Below, piece after piece: positions 1 through 6,719 of a stretch of DNA of 11,975 bases. A program made the translations under genes and the position numbers. The DNA comes from DATEMK01 sp035275625 (GTDB taxonomy: Bacteria; Bacteroidota; Bacteroidia; AKYH767-A; OLB10). Each line of letters opens with the position of its first letter. Position 1 is the first letter of the stretch. The notes under the pieces were generated by a model. That model saw only the letters and a list, made by a program, of their open reading frames with translations. It searched no databases and was not told the DNA's origin. The stretch lies in NCBI GenBank assembly GCA_035275625.1, contig DATEMK010000307.1, positions 1 through 11,975 on the forward strand, given 5' to 3'.

Positions 1-466
1 GCTTTTGCGCAATCTTCATGATGCTTTCCATATCTGCGCATTGCCCGAAAAGATGAACGGGAACTACTGCAACCGTTTTATCAGTAATGGCTTTTTCAAA
101 AGCAGCGGGATCTATGGTGAATGTATCGGGATTCACTTCCACCAGCACGGGTTTTAATTTTAGTAATGCAATCGCTTCTGCTGTTGCCACATAAGTAAAG
201 CTGGTGGTAATGATTTCATCGCCCTGTTTGAAACCGAGCGCCATCATGGCAATCTGCAAAGCATCGGTGCCGTTGCCGCAGGGGATTACATGCTTCACCC
301 CGAGGTAAGCAGCAAGCTCTTCGGCAAACTGCTTTACTTCCGGTCCGTTAATGTAGGCTGATGAAAGCACGACATCGCTGATGGCTTTATCTATTTCCGG
401 TTTTATTTTCTGGTATTGGCTGACCAGGTCAACCATTTGAAGCTTTTTCATCTGTGTATTTCCCAT
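1..466 (-). CDS. DegT/DnrJ/EryC1/StrS-family sugar aminotransferase (N-terminal part, truncated by window edge)
   Basis: PLP-dependent aminotransferase of the family that adds an amino group to keto-sugar nucleotides for O-antigen, capsule or glycan synthesis in the cytoplasm. The 155 residues visible from the ATG at 464-466 show the family hallmarks: the start MVDLVSQYQKIKPEID (residues 11-26), SSAYINGPEV (35-44), the cofactor-phosphate loop CGNGTDAL (63-70), TSFTYVATAEA (88-98) and VPVHLFGQCADM (135-146). The PLP-binding lysine, expected further on, lies outside the window. A second in-frame ATG at 449-451 (MKKLQMVDL) is an equally good start. The closest named relatives I can think of are WbpE/PglE-like enzymes, but the exact sugar cannot be told. 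It lies downstream of a family 25 glycosyltransferase on the same strand, which fits a surface-polysaccharide locus. Confidence 0.9.
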   Translation of the reverse strand, partial: MGNTQMKKLQMVDLVSQYQKIKPEIDKAISDVVLSSAYINGPEVKQFAEELAAYLGVKHVIPCGNGTDALQIAMMALGFKQGDEIITTSFTYVATAEAIALLKLKPVLVEVNPDTFTIDPAAFEKAITDKTVAVVPVHLFGQCADMESIMKIAQK

Positions 467-668
467 AAATTTTAAAGGCCAGATGGAATGTTCATGATAT
501 TTATGATTCAAAACAATTTTCGAATCATGGACATTTCATCCTTTGAAAAATTAAGGGTGCGAAGATACGCAAAAGGGTTTAAGGTTTGAGGTTTGAGATC
601 AGGGGAATAAAGAGTAAAATTTTTAAATAAAGCGATTTTCCGTATCAAAGCTGTAATTCGCTCGTATT
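467..668. other. Intergenic stretch with hairpin upstream of the aminotransferase
   Basis: This 202-base gap contains no convincing gene. It holds an inverted repeat, ATGATTC at 503-509 and GAATCAT at 522-528. The arms extend inward by AAAA/TTTT with one bulged C, giving about 11 pairs. At 560-567 the minus strand reads TATCTTCG, one base off the Bacteroidota -7 element TAnnTTTG. If it is used, the hairpin would lie in the 5' leader of the aminotransferase mRNA. Neither point is proven. Confidence 0.4.
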
Positions 669-1394
669 TCACCTGAACCTGCTCAATATTTTCTGCTTGT
701 ATGTTTTCTGTATAAGATACTTGAGCCGGTAATAATTCCCCTGTTTTTTTTCATCCAGCAATGAACGTATTTTCCCGTTGTGGCTTTGCTGCTCTGCAAT
801 TGCCGGATGGCACCAATATATCTTTATCAATCCTTTATCTGAAACTTCATTATGAAACCAGTCCATGCATACGTTGGATTTGTTTTTAATTCCTTCTTCC
901 AAAATTCTTTTTGCCGCGGTTAAATCAATCAAATAAGCTCCCGCACATCTTCCTGCCGGTTTATGATAAAGAACCTTTCCGGGAATTTCTTCTGATTTCT
1001 TTATAAAATCCTGGGTGGATGATTCATAAGAAATTACAAAGCTCTCACGCATTTCAGCTGCTTCTTTTAATGATTTATCAAAAACTTCAGGGAAAGAGCT
1101 GAACAATTCAATGTCATCTTCAAAAACCAATGCAACAGGGATATTATTTTCAACTATTCGTTCATAAACATAAAAATGTTTAATCGTGCAGGAAGTTCTT
1201 GGTGAAACTGTTTTAAAATCATCTTTGAAATATTTGTCCAGGTCAGCATCCGTCATATCATCCATGTTGCCTTCCAGAATGAACTCAAATTCAATATTGA
1301 ATTTTCTTAATTCATTACGGATATAATTTTCCCGTTCCCTGTTTCCCCTTACATGAATGACGTACGTTTTTATAGTTTGCATTTTCAGCGGCAT
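669..1394 (-). CDS. Glycosyltransferase family 25 (LPS/surface glycan glycosyltransferase)
   Basis: A 241-residue protein of the GT25 family (Pfam Glyco_transf_25), which includes LPS galactosyltransferases and other surface-glycan transferases. Visible marks are the N-terminal strand YVIHVRGNRERENYI (11-25), a T-x-x-H segment TSCTIKHFYVYERIV (67-81), the metal-binding acidic motif VFEDD (90-94), the GAYLIDLTAAKRIL segment (152-165) and MDWF (177-180). The C-terminus is basic (KTYKQKILSRFR), as in many peripheral membrane glycosyltransferases. There is no signal peptide or membrane span. The first ATG gives MPLKMQTIK. The second, at 1380-1382 (MQTIKTYVIHV), starts exactly where the family fold begins and may be the true start. 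Donor and acceptor sugars are unknown. A TAACTTTG element sits just upstream, and the aminotransferase lies 202 bases downstream. Confidence 0.85.
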   Translation of the reverse strand: MPLKMQTIKTYVIHVRGNRERENYIRNELRKFNIEFEFILEGNMDDMTDADLDKYFKDDFKTVSPRTSCTIKHFYVYERIVENNIPVALVFEDDIELFSSFPEVFDKSLKEAAEMRESFVISYESSTQDFIKKSEEIPGKVLYHKPAGRCAGAYLIDLTAAKRILEEGIKNKSNVCMDWFHNEVSDKGLIKIYWCHPAIAEQQSHNGKIRSLLDEKKQGNYYRLKYLIQKTYKQKILSRFR

Positions 1395-1405
1395 GGTTTA
1401 CTTCG

Positions 1406-1413
1406 CAAAGTTA
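1406..1413 (-). promoter_or_regulatory. Bacteroidota -7 promoter element of the glycosyltransferase
   Basis: The minus strand reads TAACTTTG, a full match to the Bacteroidota -7 consensus TAnnTTTG, 11 bases before the first ATG of the glycosyltransferase. The start of transcription would fall about 5 bases ahead of that ATG, so the leader is very short. I see no convincing -33 TTTG box. Confidence 0.55.
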
Positions 1414-1484
1414 AATAAGCAGGATGATCCGTTGAAATCCTTCATCATCAAATCAACAAATCATCGGATTACTTCATAACTTAA

Positions 1485-1492
1485 TAACTTTG
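1485..1492 (+). promoter_or_regulatory. Bacteroidota -7 promoter element of sucA
   Basis: TAACTTTG matches TAnnTTTG in full and ends only five bases before the sucA ATG at 1498. With the usual distance from this element to the transcription start, the mRNA would begin at or next to the start codon, so sucA is probably leaderless or nearly so. No Shine-Dalgarno sequence is present. The same octamer serves the divergent glycosyltransferase about 80 bases away. Confidence 0.6.
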
Positions 1493-1497
1493 CACAC

Positions 1498-4221
1498 ATG
1501 GATACCAGTTATTTAAGCAATATTGATCCGGCAGCAATCGAAAATCTTTACCAGCAATATTTAGAAAGATCCGATTCCGTTGATGAAAGCTGGCAGAAGT
1601 TTTTTGAAGGGTTTGAATTTGCACGGTCTTCTTTTGGAGAAACAAAAGGCGTAATTCCTGAGCAATTACAGAAAGAATTCCGCGTAATGAGTTTAATCAA
1701 TGCTTACCGTGTACGCGGGCATTTATTCACCGATACAAATCCGGTCCGTGAGCGCAGAAAATATTTTCCCAATCTTGGTCTTGAAAATTTCAATTTATCA
1801 GAAAAAGATTTAGATTCCACTTTCCAGGCGGGAACGGAAATAGGAATCGGCCCCTCAAAACTGAAAACAATCATTGCTCATCTCGAGCAAACCTATTGTG
1901 CTTCCATCGGTGCAGAATATAAATACATCCGCAACCCTGAAGTGGTTTCCTGGTTAGAGAAAAAAATGGAAAGCACAAAAAATACTCCCGATTATTCCAT
2001 TGAACAGAAAAAAAGAATTCTTCAGAAATTAAATGAAGCCGTTGCGTTTGAAAATTTTGTTCATACAAAATTTGTCGGACAAAAAAGATTTTCGCTTGAA
2101 GGATGTGAAACTTTAATTCCTGCGCTGGATGCCGTTATTGAAGAAGGCGCGGCATTAGGCATTAAAGAATTTGTTATCGGCATGGCGCATCGCGGAAGAT
2201 TGAATGTGCTGGCAAATACGCTTGGTAAAACGTACGAAGAAATTTTTACAGAGTTTGAAGGATTGGAATATGAAGACAATCTTTTTGCAGGAGATGTAAA
2301 ATATCATTTAGGTTATTCAAGTGATGTGACCACCGAATCAGGAAAAAAAATTCACCTGAGTGTTACTCCCAATCCCTCACACCTCGAAGCTGTTGATCCC
2401 GTAGTGCAGGGAATCGTCCGTTCCAAAATTGATAATACAAAAGGCGGAAGCGAAGATATGATCGCGCCAATTCTAATTCATGGCGATGCTGCCATGGCAG
2501 CGCAGGGAATCGTTTATGAAGTCATCCAGATGTCATTGCTCAAAGGTTACAGGACAGGCGGAACCATTCATCTCATTATAAATAACCAAATCGGCTTTAC
2601 AACCAATTATATGGATGCGCGGTCAAGTACTTATTGCACGGATGTTGCTAAAGTGACCCTGTCGCCTGTGTTTCATGTGAACGGTGATGATGTGGAAGCG
2701 CTGGTATATACCATACAATTAGCGATGGATTACCGGCAAAAATTTCATCGTGATGTATTCATTGATATTTTAGGCTACAGGAAATACGGACACAATGAAG
2801 GAGACGAGCCGCGTTTCACACAACCTTTATTGTACAAAGCGATTGCCGCTCATCCGAACCCGAGAGAACTTTATAATGAGAAATTATTATCCCAGGGTGA
2901 AGTAGGTGCAACGCTTGCAAAAGAAATGGAAAAATCTTTTCGGGACCTGCTGCAAAAAAGCCTGGATGCAGCTAAACTGGTTAAAAAATCTAAACCGACT
3001 TCATCACTCGAAGGAAGCTGGAGCGGCCTGCACATTGCAAAGCCTGAAGACTTTTTTCAATCACCTGAAACCGGTGTGGCAAAAGAAATACTGACAGATA
3101 TTGGAAATAAAATTACTGATCTGCCGCAAGGCAAGCAGTTTTTTTCAAAAACAATCCGTTTGTTTTCGGAGAGAAAAAAAATGCTTGAAGGCGATGGCAG
3201 GTTAGATTGGGCAATGGGGGAATTGCTTGCTTATGGAACACTGCTCAAAGAAAAATTTCCAATCCGCCTCAGCGGACAAGATTCAGAACGCGGAACTTTT
3301 TCACACCGTCATGCTGTGATTACAGTTGAAGACTCTGAAGAAAGATATGTCCCTTTATGTAATATTGATGCGGAACAGGCTCCTTTTTACATTTATAATT
3401 CTTTGCTGTCAGAATATGGCGTGCTCGGATTTGATTTCGGTTACAGCTTGTCTTCTCCCAATTCGCTGGTGATCTGGGAAGCACAATTCGGGGATTTTAT
3501 GAATGGCGCTCAAATCATCATTGATCAATATCTCAGCAGTGCAGAGGATAAATGGAACCGGATGAGCGGGCTTGTATTATTTCTCCCGCACGGGTATGAA
3601 GGCCAGGGCGGAGAACATTCAAGCGCAAGGATGGAACGCTTCTTAAACCTGTGTGCAAATAATAATTTACAGGTTGTGAATTGCACCACACCGGCAAATT
3701 TCTTTCATGCATTAAGAAGACAATTACACCGTCCATTCAGAAAACCGCTTGTTGTTTTTACTCCTAAAAGTTTATTGCGCCATCCGAGATGTGTTTCTGA
3801 AATAAAAGATTTTACGCAAGGCGGATTTAAAGAAGTGATAGATGACATGAATGCAAATGCAAATGATATTCACAGGATTATTCTTTGTTCAGGAAAAGTT
3901 TATTATGAATTGCTTGAAGAGAAAGAAAAAGAAAATACAAATGATGTTGCCATCATCCGTCTCGAACAAATTTATCCTTTTCCATTAAACCAGCTGAAAA
4001 CAATTATTGCAAAATATAAAAATGCTGATGATTACATCTGGCTCCAGGAAGAACCGGAAAACATGGGCGCATGGAGTTATTTGCTTCGTACATTTAAAGA
4101 AGTAAACCTGCGCTTGATAGCAAGACCTGAAAGCGCAAGTCCTGCCACAGGGTCACACAAGCAGCATGAGAAGGAGCAGGAAGCTATTATTAAAAAGGCG
4201 TTTGAGAAGGTAATTGCATAA
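1498..4221 (+). CDS. sucA: 2-oxoglutarate dehydrogenase E1 component
   Basis: Thiamine-diphosphate-dependent E1 subunit of the 2-oxoglutarate dehydrogenase complex. It decarboxylates 2-oxoglutarate in the TCA cycle and passes the succinyl group to the lipoyl domain of E2. At 907 residues it is full length. Domains in order: the short N-terminal E1 segment YLSNIDPAAIENLYQQYL (5-22) with SWQKFFEGF (31-39); the ThDP core with AHRGRLNVLANTLGK (230-244, H231), NPSHLEAVDP (292-301, H295) and the GD...NN cofactor motif running from GDAAMAAQG (329-337) to INNQIGFTT (361-369); YRKYGHNEGDEPRFTQP (427-443); the transketolase pyrimidine domain with SGQDSERGTFSHRHA (592-606) and FLPHGYEGQGGEHSSAR (695-711); and a C-terminal domain with LQEEPENMGAW (849-859). 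H231 and H295 correspond by motif to the two active-site histidines of E. coli SucA. No sucB follows, so E2 must be encoded elsewhere. Confidence 0.98.
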   Translation: MDTSYLSNIDPAAIENLYQQYLERSDSVDESWQKFFEGFEFARSSFGETKGVIPEQLQKEFRVMSLINAYRVRGHLFTDTNPVRERRKYFPNLGLENFNLSEKDLDSTFQAGTEIGIGPSKLKTIIAHLEQTYCASIGAEYKYIRNPEVVSWLEKKMESTKNTPDYSIEQKKRILQKLNEAVAFENFVHTKFVGQKRFSLEGCETLIPALDAVIEEGAALGIKEFVIGMAHRGRLNVLANTLGKTYEEIFTEFEGLEYEDNLFAGDVKYHLGYSSDVTTESGKKIHLSVTPNPSHLEAVDPVVQGIVRSKIDNTKGGSEDMIAPILIHGDAAMAAQGIVYEVIQMSLLKGYRTGGTIHLIINNQIGFTTNYMDARSSTYCTDVAKVTLSPVFHVNGDDVEALVYTIQLAMDYRQKFHRDVFIDILGYRKYGHNEGDEPRFTQPLLYKAIAAHPNPRELYNEKLLSQGEVGATLAKEMEKSFRDLLQKSLDAAKLVKKSKPTSSLEGSWSGLHIAKPEDFFQSPETGVAKEILTDIGNKITDLPQGKQFFSKTIRLFSERKKMLEGDGRLDWAMGELLAYGTLLKEKFPIRLSGQDSERGTFSHRHAVITVEDSEERYVPLCNIDAEQAPFYIYNSLLSEYGVLGFDFGYSLSSPNSLVIWEAQFGDFMNGAQIIIDQYLSSAEDKWNRMSGLVLFLPHGYEGQGGEHSSARMERFLNLCANNNLQVVNCTTPANFFHALRRQLHRPFRKPLVVFTPKSLLRHPRCVSEIKDFTQGGFKEVIDDMNANANDIHRIILCSGKVYYELLEEKEKENTNDVAIIRLEQIYPFPLNQLKTIIAKYKNADDYIWLQEEPENMGAWSYLLRTFKEVNLRLIARPESASPATGSHKQHEKEQEAIIKKAFEKVIA

Positions 4222-4236
4222 AATTTGATTTTTTCA

Positions 4237-4434
4237 ATGTACAAGCTCGACCGCACATCATTTAAACATCAAACCGCTAAAGAAGCATCTTACAATTATC
4301 ATTATTGGAAAACCCAGCCTTATGATGAACGGTTACGCGCATCAAACTATTTAAACAGTATTGCTTTTAATTTTGATATTGACAATCCTCTCCGTCTTGA
4401 TCGAAATATGTATAGTGAAAGAAAACGAAAGTAA
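4237..4434 (+). CDS. Conserved small protein of unknown function (65 aa)
   Basis: A 65-residue soluble protein starting at the ATG 15 bases after the sucA stop. A TTG four codons upstream is a less likely start. No signal peptide, membrane span or cysteine is visible. The centre is rich in Tyr/Trp/Asn (YNYHYWKTQPYDERLRASNYL), and the region reading LNSIAFNFDIDNP precedes a basic tail. The two ends carry related motifs, KLDRTSFK at residues 3-10 and RLDRNMYSERKR at 53-64. I recall small Bacteroidota proteins of this pattern (LDxTxF start, ERL..ANYLN middle, P.LDRT.FS.RKR end) annotated as hypothetical, sometimes near nucleotidyltransferase-type genes, but this is memory and not a search. The close spacing suggests co-transcription with sucA. 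Confidence 0.7.
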   Translation: MYKLDRTSFKHQTAKEASYNYHYWKTQPYDERLRASNYLNSIAFNFDIDNPLRLDRNMYSERKRK

Positions 4435-4460
4435 TGGGAAATATTTTCAAACCACTTGAA

Positions 4461-4468
4461 TACATTTG
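4461..4468 (+). promoter_or_regulatory. Bacteroidota -7 promoter element of the universal stress protein gene
   Basis: TACATTTG matches TAnnTTTG and lies 27 bases before the ATG at 4496, in a 61-base gap after the 65-aa gene. It would let the stress protein be transcribed independently of sucA. No clear -33 box is seen. Confidence 0.5.
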
Positions 4469-4495
4469 CGCTGACCATTTAAAAATTCAGATTAT

Positions 4496-5317
4496 ATGAA
4501 AATCCTTGTCCCGATTGATTTTACACCAGTAACAGAAAATGCTTTAAAATATTCCATCGGTTTGACAGACGTTCTTTCCGTCAGCCATGTTATTTTATTT
4601 CATGTTGTTGCTTCAGATAAAGATGCGGATGCAGCATCTGAAAAATTAACCGCCCTTATTCAAAATTATAAAGATCAAACCCGGGCATCGCTGGAAAGCA
4701 ATATAAAGCCGGGAAATATTTTTGACCAGATAGGAAAAACTGCTGCAGAGCTTGAGGCATCCTTAATTGTAATGGGGACGCACGGGATAAAAGGCATGCA
4801 GAAAATTCTTGGAAGCCGCGCAATGAGAGTGATTACAAATTCAGAAACACCCTATATTGTTGTACAGAAAAAACCATACAGCCAGATAAAAAAAATTCTG
4901 ATACCTGTTGATTATACTCACGAAGTAAAACAAATACTTCCGTTACTTCAATCGCTGAATGATAAATTTAAAGCTGTATTTCATCTTATCAAAGAAGAAG
5001 CTAAAGATGATTTTATCAGCAATAAGATACGTAACAACCTGGTTTATTTTAAATCTTTTCTAAATGATAATAATATTTCTTTTGCTGAAGCAGGAACTTA
5101 TGTTGCCTCTGCTAAATACAAAGATGTTTTAAAGCAAGCTGACTCCACCGGGGCCGATTTGATTGTAACAACCATTGATCCTGAAACAAACATTACGGAT
5201 TACATTATGGGAGTAGAAGAGCAGAAATTAGTGGCAAACGAATCTCAGATACCAGTGCTTTGTGTAAACATAAAACAAATCATGAACAGGAAAGGAAACT
5301 TTTTTGAATCCATATGA
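4496..5317 (+). CDS. Tandem-domain universal stress protein (UspA family)
   Basis: A cytoplasmic universal stress protein of 273 residues made of two fused Usp domains, about 1-125 and 131-259. Each starts with the family strand: KILVPIDFTP at 2-11 and KKILIPVDYT at 132-141. Domain 1 has the nucleotide-binding segment MGTHGIKGMQKILGSR (93-108). The spacing between the GTHG loop and the GS pair is eight residues, a variant I associate with Bacteroidota Usp proteins, rather than the nine of MJ0577-type ATP-binding Usp. In domain 2 the equivalent place reads TTIDPETNITDYIMG (225-239), without the glycine loop, so this half has probably lost nucleotide binding and may serve structure or regulation. 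Such proteins typically rise under starvation, hypoxia or oxidative stress. The gene has its own putative promoter and faces the minus-strand repair block across 32 bases. Confidence 0.92.
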   Translation: MKILVPIDFTPVTENALKYSIGLTDVLSVSHVILFHVVASDKDADAASEKLTALIQNYKDQTRASLESNIKPGNIFDQIGKTAAELEASLIVMGTHGIKGMQKILGSRAMRVITNSETPYIVVQKKPYSQIKKILIPVDYTHEVKQILPLLQSLNDKFKAVFHLIKEEAKDDFISNKIRNNLVYFKSFLNDNNISFAEAGTYVASAKYKDVLKQADSTGADLIVTTIDPETNITDYIMGVEEQKLVANESQIPVLCVNIKQIMNRKGNFFESI

Positions 5318-5349
5318 ACGTATTAAAAAAACAAGCGACACCTTAAAAT

Positions 5350-6042
5350 TCATTTCCTGCCGAGGTTTTTAATTTTTCCTTCTTTCTTATACTTTTCCAA
5401 TTCACGCAATGCATCCGAAGCAATCCAGCGTGAAGAACTATCACCTTTAGCATAAATTTCTTTTGCTGCTATAATTGCTTTATCACATAATCGTTTGTTG
5501 CGTTTTCCGATTTGTCTCAAAGCCCAGTTCACTGCTTTCTTTACAAAATTCCGCTCATCGTGCGACCCCCTGATAATATGGGAAAAAAACTTTTCATACT
5601 TTTTATCTTCTGCTGATTTATTATGAATGGCGAGTTCAGCCATCAGCACAAATCCTGCACGCTTTTGAAATTCGGTTTTATTTTTCGTCCATTCAATAGC
5701 TTTATCAAAAGCAAAAGGAGTTTTAGTGAACAATGTTCCGCAACAATTATCAACCGTATCCCATGAACTAAAATCTTTTAATAATTCCTCCATCAGCTTC
5801 TCCGTTACCTGGTTTGGGTCAGCTATGAATATCGCGATGTGCTTTGCTTCATGATGCCCGGTTTTCCAAAGCTGCATGGCAAGCTTATGATTTCTGCCAA
5901 TGGTTTTTGCTATGGTGCGCATTTGCGGAGTGGTTAATCCAAAGCTCATGGAAGTATTTATTCCAAAATATTTCTGTTTATCTATCGCTTTTGAAGATGC
6001 AAGTTTTTTGATTTCCGCAAGAATTATTTCAACTGAATTCAT
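5350..6042 (-). CDS. AlkD-like DNA alkylation repair protein (HEAT-repeat DNA glycosylase)
   Basis: Member of the DNA_alkylation_repair family (Pfam PF08713), whose studied member AlkD of Bacillus cereus excises N3- and N7-alkylpurines using a curved HEAT-like repeat scaffold. The chosen ATG at 6040-6042 gives 230 residues, the usual family length; a longer frame from a TTG at 6099 would run into the upstream gene and adds nothing family-like. Visible marks are YFGINTSMSFGLTTPQMR (25-42), SWDTVDNCCG (93-102), KRAGFVLMAELA (127-138), ERNFVKKAVNWALRQIGKRN (163-182) and SRWIASDALREL (204-215). By motif, W94, D98, R128 and W173 match the catalytic-site residues W109, D113, R148 and W187 of AlkD, so activity is plausible. 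It follows the iron permease-like gene by 37 bases and has no promoter motif of its own, so it is probably the last gene of an operon. Confidence 0.9.
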   Translation of the reverse strand: MNSVEIILAEIKKLASSKAIDKQKYFGINTSMSFGLTTPQMRTIAKTIGRNHKLAMQLWKTGHHEAKHIAIFIADPNQVTEKLMEELLKDFSSWDTVDNCCGTLFTKTPFAFDKAIEWTKNKTEFQKRAGFVLMAELAIHNKSAEDKKYEKFFSHIIRGSHDERNFVKKAVNWALRQIGKRNKRLCDKAIIAAKEIYAKGDSSSRWIASDALRELEKYKKEGKIKNLGRK

Positions 6043-6079
6043 TAGTAAATATTTGTTAGATTTTCTATTTATGAATCCA

Positions 6080-6568
6080 TTATTTGCCGATATCGTCAAT
6101 CTTTTTTATTATGTGATTCTTTTCAATAGTCGTGTCTTCAATGGAACGGGAGGTTTTAGGATTTTTTTCTCTCTTTGTTATTTCAGCAAGCTTGGTATAA
6201 TAATCATTCAGTCGTTCGAGCTCTTCTTCGGACAAATCTTCAACACTGACAATTCGGTTGCTTGCCATCTGGTTAGCAGCTACCAGTTCATTTAACTTTA
6301 CCTGTATGGCAAGAGCATCTTTATTTTGTGTTTTCTGAATAAGAAAAACCATCAGGAAAGTCACAATAGTAGTACTTGTATTAATGGCCAGCTGCCAAAC
6401 ATCCGAATAATGAAATACAGGCCCGGTGACAATCCAGACAATAATCAATATACATGCAGTTATAAAAGCACCGCTGCTCCCTGTTACTTTCGTTGCTTTA
6501 GAAGAAAAAGTTTCAAACCAATGCAATTTATTATTTTCTGTGGAATCTGTTTTATTAGTTGTAGACAT
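6080..6568 (-). CDS. Low-affinity iron permease-family membrane protein
   Basis: A 162-residue inner-membrane protein resembling the low-affinity iron permease family (Pfam PF04120). The name comes from fungal Fet4, and bacterial members are short and of uncertain function. It has a hydrophilic N-terminus with HWFETFSSKATKVTGS (16-31), then two membrane spans, about 33-53 (FITACILIIVWIVTGPVF) and 64-78 (TSTTIVTFLMVFLIQ), followed by QKTQNKDALAIQVKLNEL (78-95), a stretch I associate with this family. The tail (about 96-162) is charged and probably cytoplasmic and helical. Iron transport should not be assumed, because two spans are few for a permease. It sits 151 bases after ligD and 37 bases before the AlkD-like gene. 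No TAnnTTTG element is seen ahead of it, so read-through from ligD is possible. Confidence 0.85.
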   Translation of the reverse strand: MSTTNKTDSTENNKLHWFETFSSKATKVTGSSGAFITACILIIVWIVTGPVFHYSDVWQLAINTSTTIVTFLMVFLIQKTQNKDALAIQVKLNELVAANQMASNRIVSVEDLSEEELERLNDYYTKLAEITKREKNPKTSRSIEDTTIEKNHIIKKIDDIGK

Positions 6569-6719
6569 TTTATTTATTTTTTTAGATGATTTATTATATG
6601 ATACCCTGTGTCAATTTGACTTTAAAATAAAATTATGAATGTAAGGCTAACCCCGGGTTTTTCCCATTTTTTTGGTGGCATGAAAGAAATTTCCTTACGC
6701 TTAGCTTCTATATGGCAGG
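6569..6719. other. Gap between ligD and the permease-like gene; short palindrome
   Basis: No gene is seen in these 151 bases and no credible terminator follows ligD. A perfect 11-base palindrome with one central base, GTCAATTTGAC, lies at 6610-6620, about 40 bases before the permease-like start codon. It could be an operator half-site pair or chance. GTAAGG at 6641-6646 and CCTTAC at 6693-6698 are inverted copies too far apart to form a terminator. Confidence 0.3.

Noticed and set aside
5318..5349. Bidirectional terminator between the convergent usp and alkD genes
   Set aside because: No stem of useful length is visible in the 32-base gap.
6043..6099. N-terminal extension of the AlkD-like protein from a TTG
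   Set aside because: It overlaps the end of the permease-like gene and adds 19 residues with no family match; the ATG at 6040-6042 fits the family start.
6584..6616. TTGACA and TATAAT on the minus strand before the permease-like gene
   Set aside because: Only ten bases separate the boxes, too short for a sigma-70 promoter, and Bacteroidota do not favour these boxes.
5900..6638. Plus-strand frames opposite alkD and the permease-like gene
   Set aside because: They lie opposite recognised proteins and show no family features of their own.
6641..6698. GTAAGG/CCTTAC inverted repeat as a ligD terminator
   Set aside because: The arms are six bases and 46 bases apart, with no T-run after the stem in the minus direction.
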